Assembly: GCA_027297825.1 (NCBI GenBank) | Contig: JAPUHH010000168.1 | Span: 1 to 14,837 of the forward strand | Reading direction: 5' to 3' | DNA: 14,837 nucleotides | Source of the DNA: Gammaproteobacteria bacterium | Lineage (GTDB): Bacteria; Pseudomonadota; Gammaproteobacteria; UBA4575 | In this document: positions 14,692 to 14,837 of the stretch, piece after piece | Layout of the letters: every line of letters begins with the position of its first letter | How positions within the stretch are numbered: position 1 is the first letter of the stretch | The notes under the pieces: model-generated | Seen by the model: only the letters and a program-made list of their open reading frames with translations | The model's database searches: none | What the model was told of the DNA's origin: nothing | Translations under genes and position numbers: made by a program

Positions 14692-14837
14692 ATGCCAAAC
14701 AATCAGCATTTAAAACAGCATCAAGTCAAAATATTTTGTACCGGTGGCACTATCGATAAAGTATATTTTGATGCGCTGAGCGAATACCAAATTGGTGACC
14801 CCGTGGTGCCTGGGATCCTTAATGAAGGGTTGGTCAA
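14692..14837 (+). CDS. Asparaginase-domain protein, N-terminal fragment at window edge
   Basis: Forty-eight codons are visible from ATG 14692 before the window ends. KIFCTGGTIDKVYFDALSEY (13-32) carries the TGGTI threonine motif of L-asparaginases near the N-terminus, followed by QIGDPVVPGILNEGLV. The pattern TGGTIDK.YFDALS.Y..G.P is the one I associate with short (about 160-170 residue) stand-alone asparaginase-domain proteins in gammaproteobacteria rather than with full-length AnsA or AnsB. Those short proteins have uncertain activity. It starts 71 bases after yicC with only a weak ribosome binding site. The length and the rest of the active site cannot be seen. Confidence 0.8.
   Translation, partial: MPNNQHLKQHQVKIFCTGGTIDKVYFDALSEYQIGDPVVPGILNEGLV

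Overview
The window reads as chromosomal DNA of a gammaproteobacterium with an AT-leaning genome. The evidence is the set of genes (priA, hemH, rluE, an Xni-like 5' nuclease, a BepA-like M48 lipoprotein, rpmE, hemW, rdgB, rph, yicC) and the familiar order rph-rdgB-hemW with yicC divergent from rph. It is mostly housekeeping. There is no transposase, integrase, phage gene, CRISPR array, rRNA or recognisable tRNA. Eroded genes and long AT-rich gaps suggest a lineage losing DNA, but the species cannot be named from this.

Layout. Positions 1-1622 (minus) hold the N-terminal three quarters of PriA, cut by the window edge. Positions 1939-2578 (plus) hold the remains of an ECF sigma factor gene and of a DUF3106-type gene, both frameshifted and shortened. 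Positions 2732-5700 (plus) carry a cyclic-nucleotide-fold/GGDEF protein with a ruined GGDEF motif, an HNH endonuclease and ferrochelatase. From 5937 to 13647 everything reads on the minus strand: a secreted DUF302 protein; RluE, the 5' nuclease and the M48 metalloprotease lipoprotein (transcribed in reverse order); ribosomal protein L31; and the group rph-rdgB-hemW-CPXCG protein. Positions 13754-14837 (plus) hold yicC and the start of a small asparaginase-like protein.

Functionally the genes cover replication restart (PriA), haem synthesis and handling (HemH, HemW), RNA processing and modification (RNase PH, YicC, RluE), nucleotide-pool cleaning (RdgB), outer-membrane quality control (M48 lipoprotein) and possible signalling (CNB-GGDEF protein).

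The observations most worth following are: the decayed sigma-factor/DUF3106 locus; a 52-bp tandem repeat in which the start of hemW has been copied upstream two more times, leaving a short upstream ORF that ends inside hemW; the GGDEF domain that has lost its catalytic motif but kept an I-site; and a pair of inverted perfect DnaA boxes beside a 76% AT tract upstream of rpmE, with a further perfect box upstream of priA. I found no convincing previously undescribed multi-gene system.
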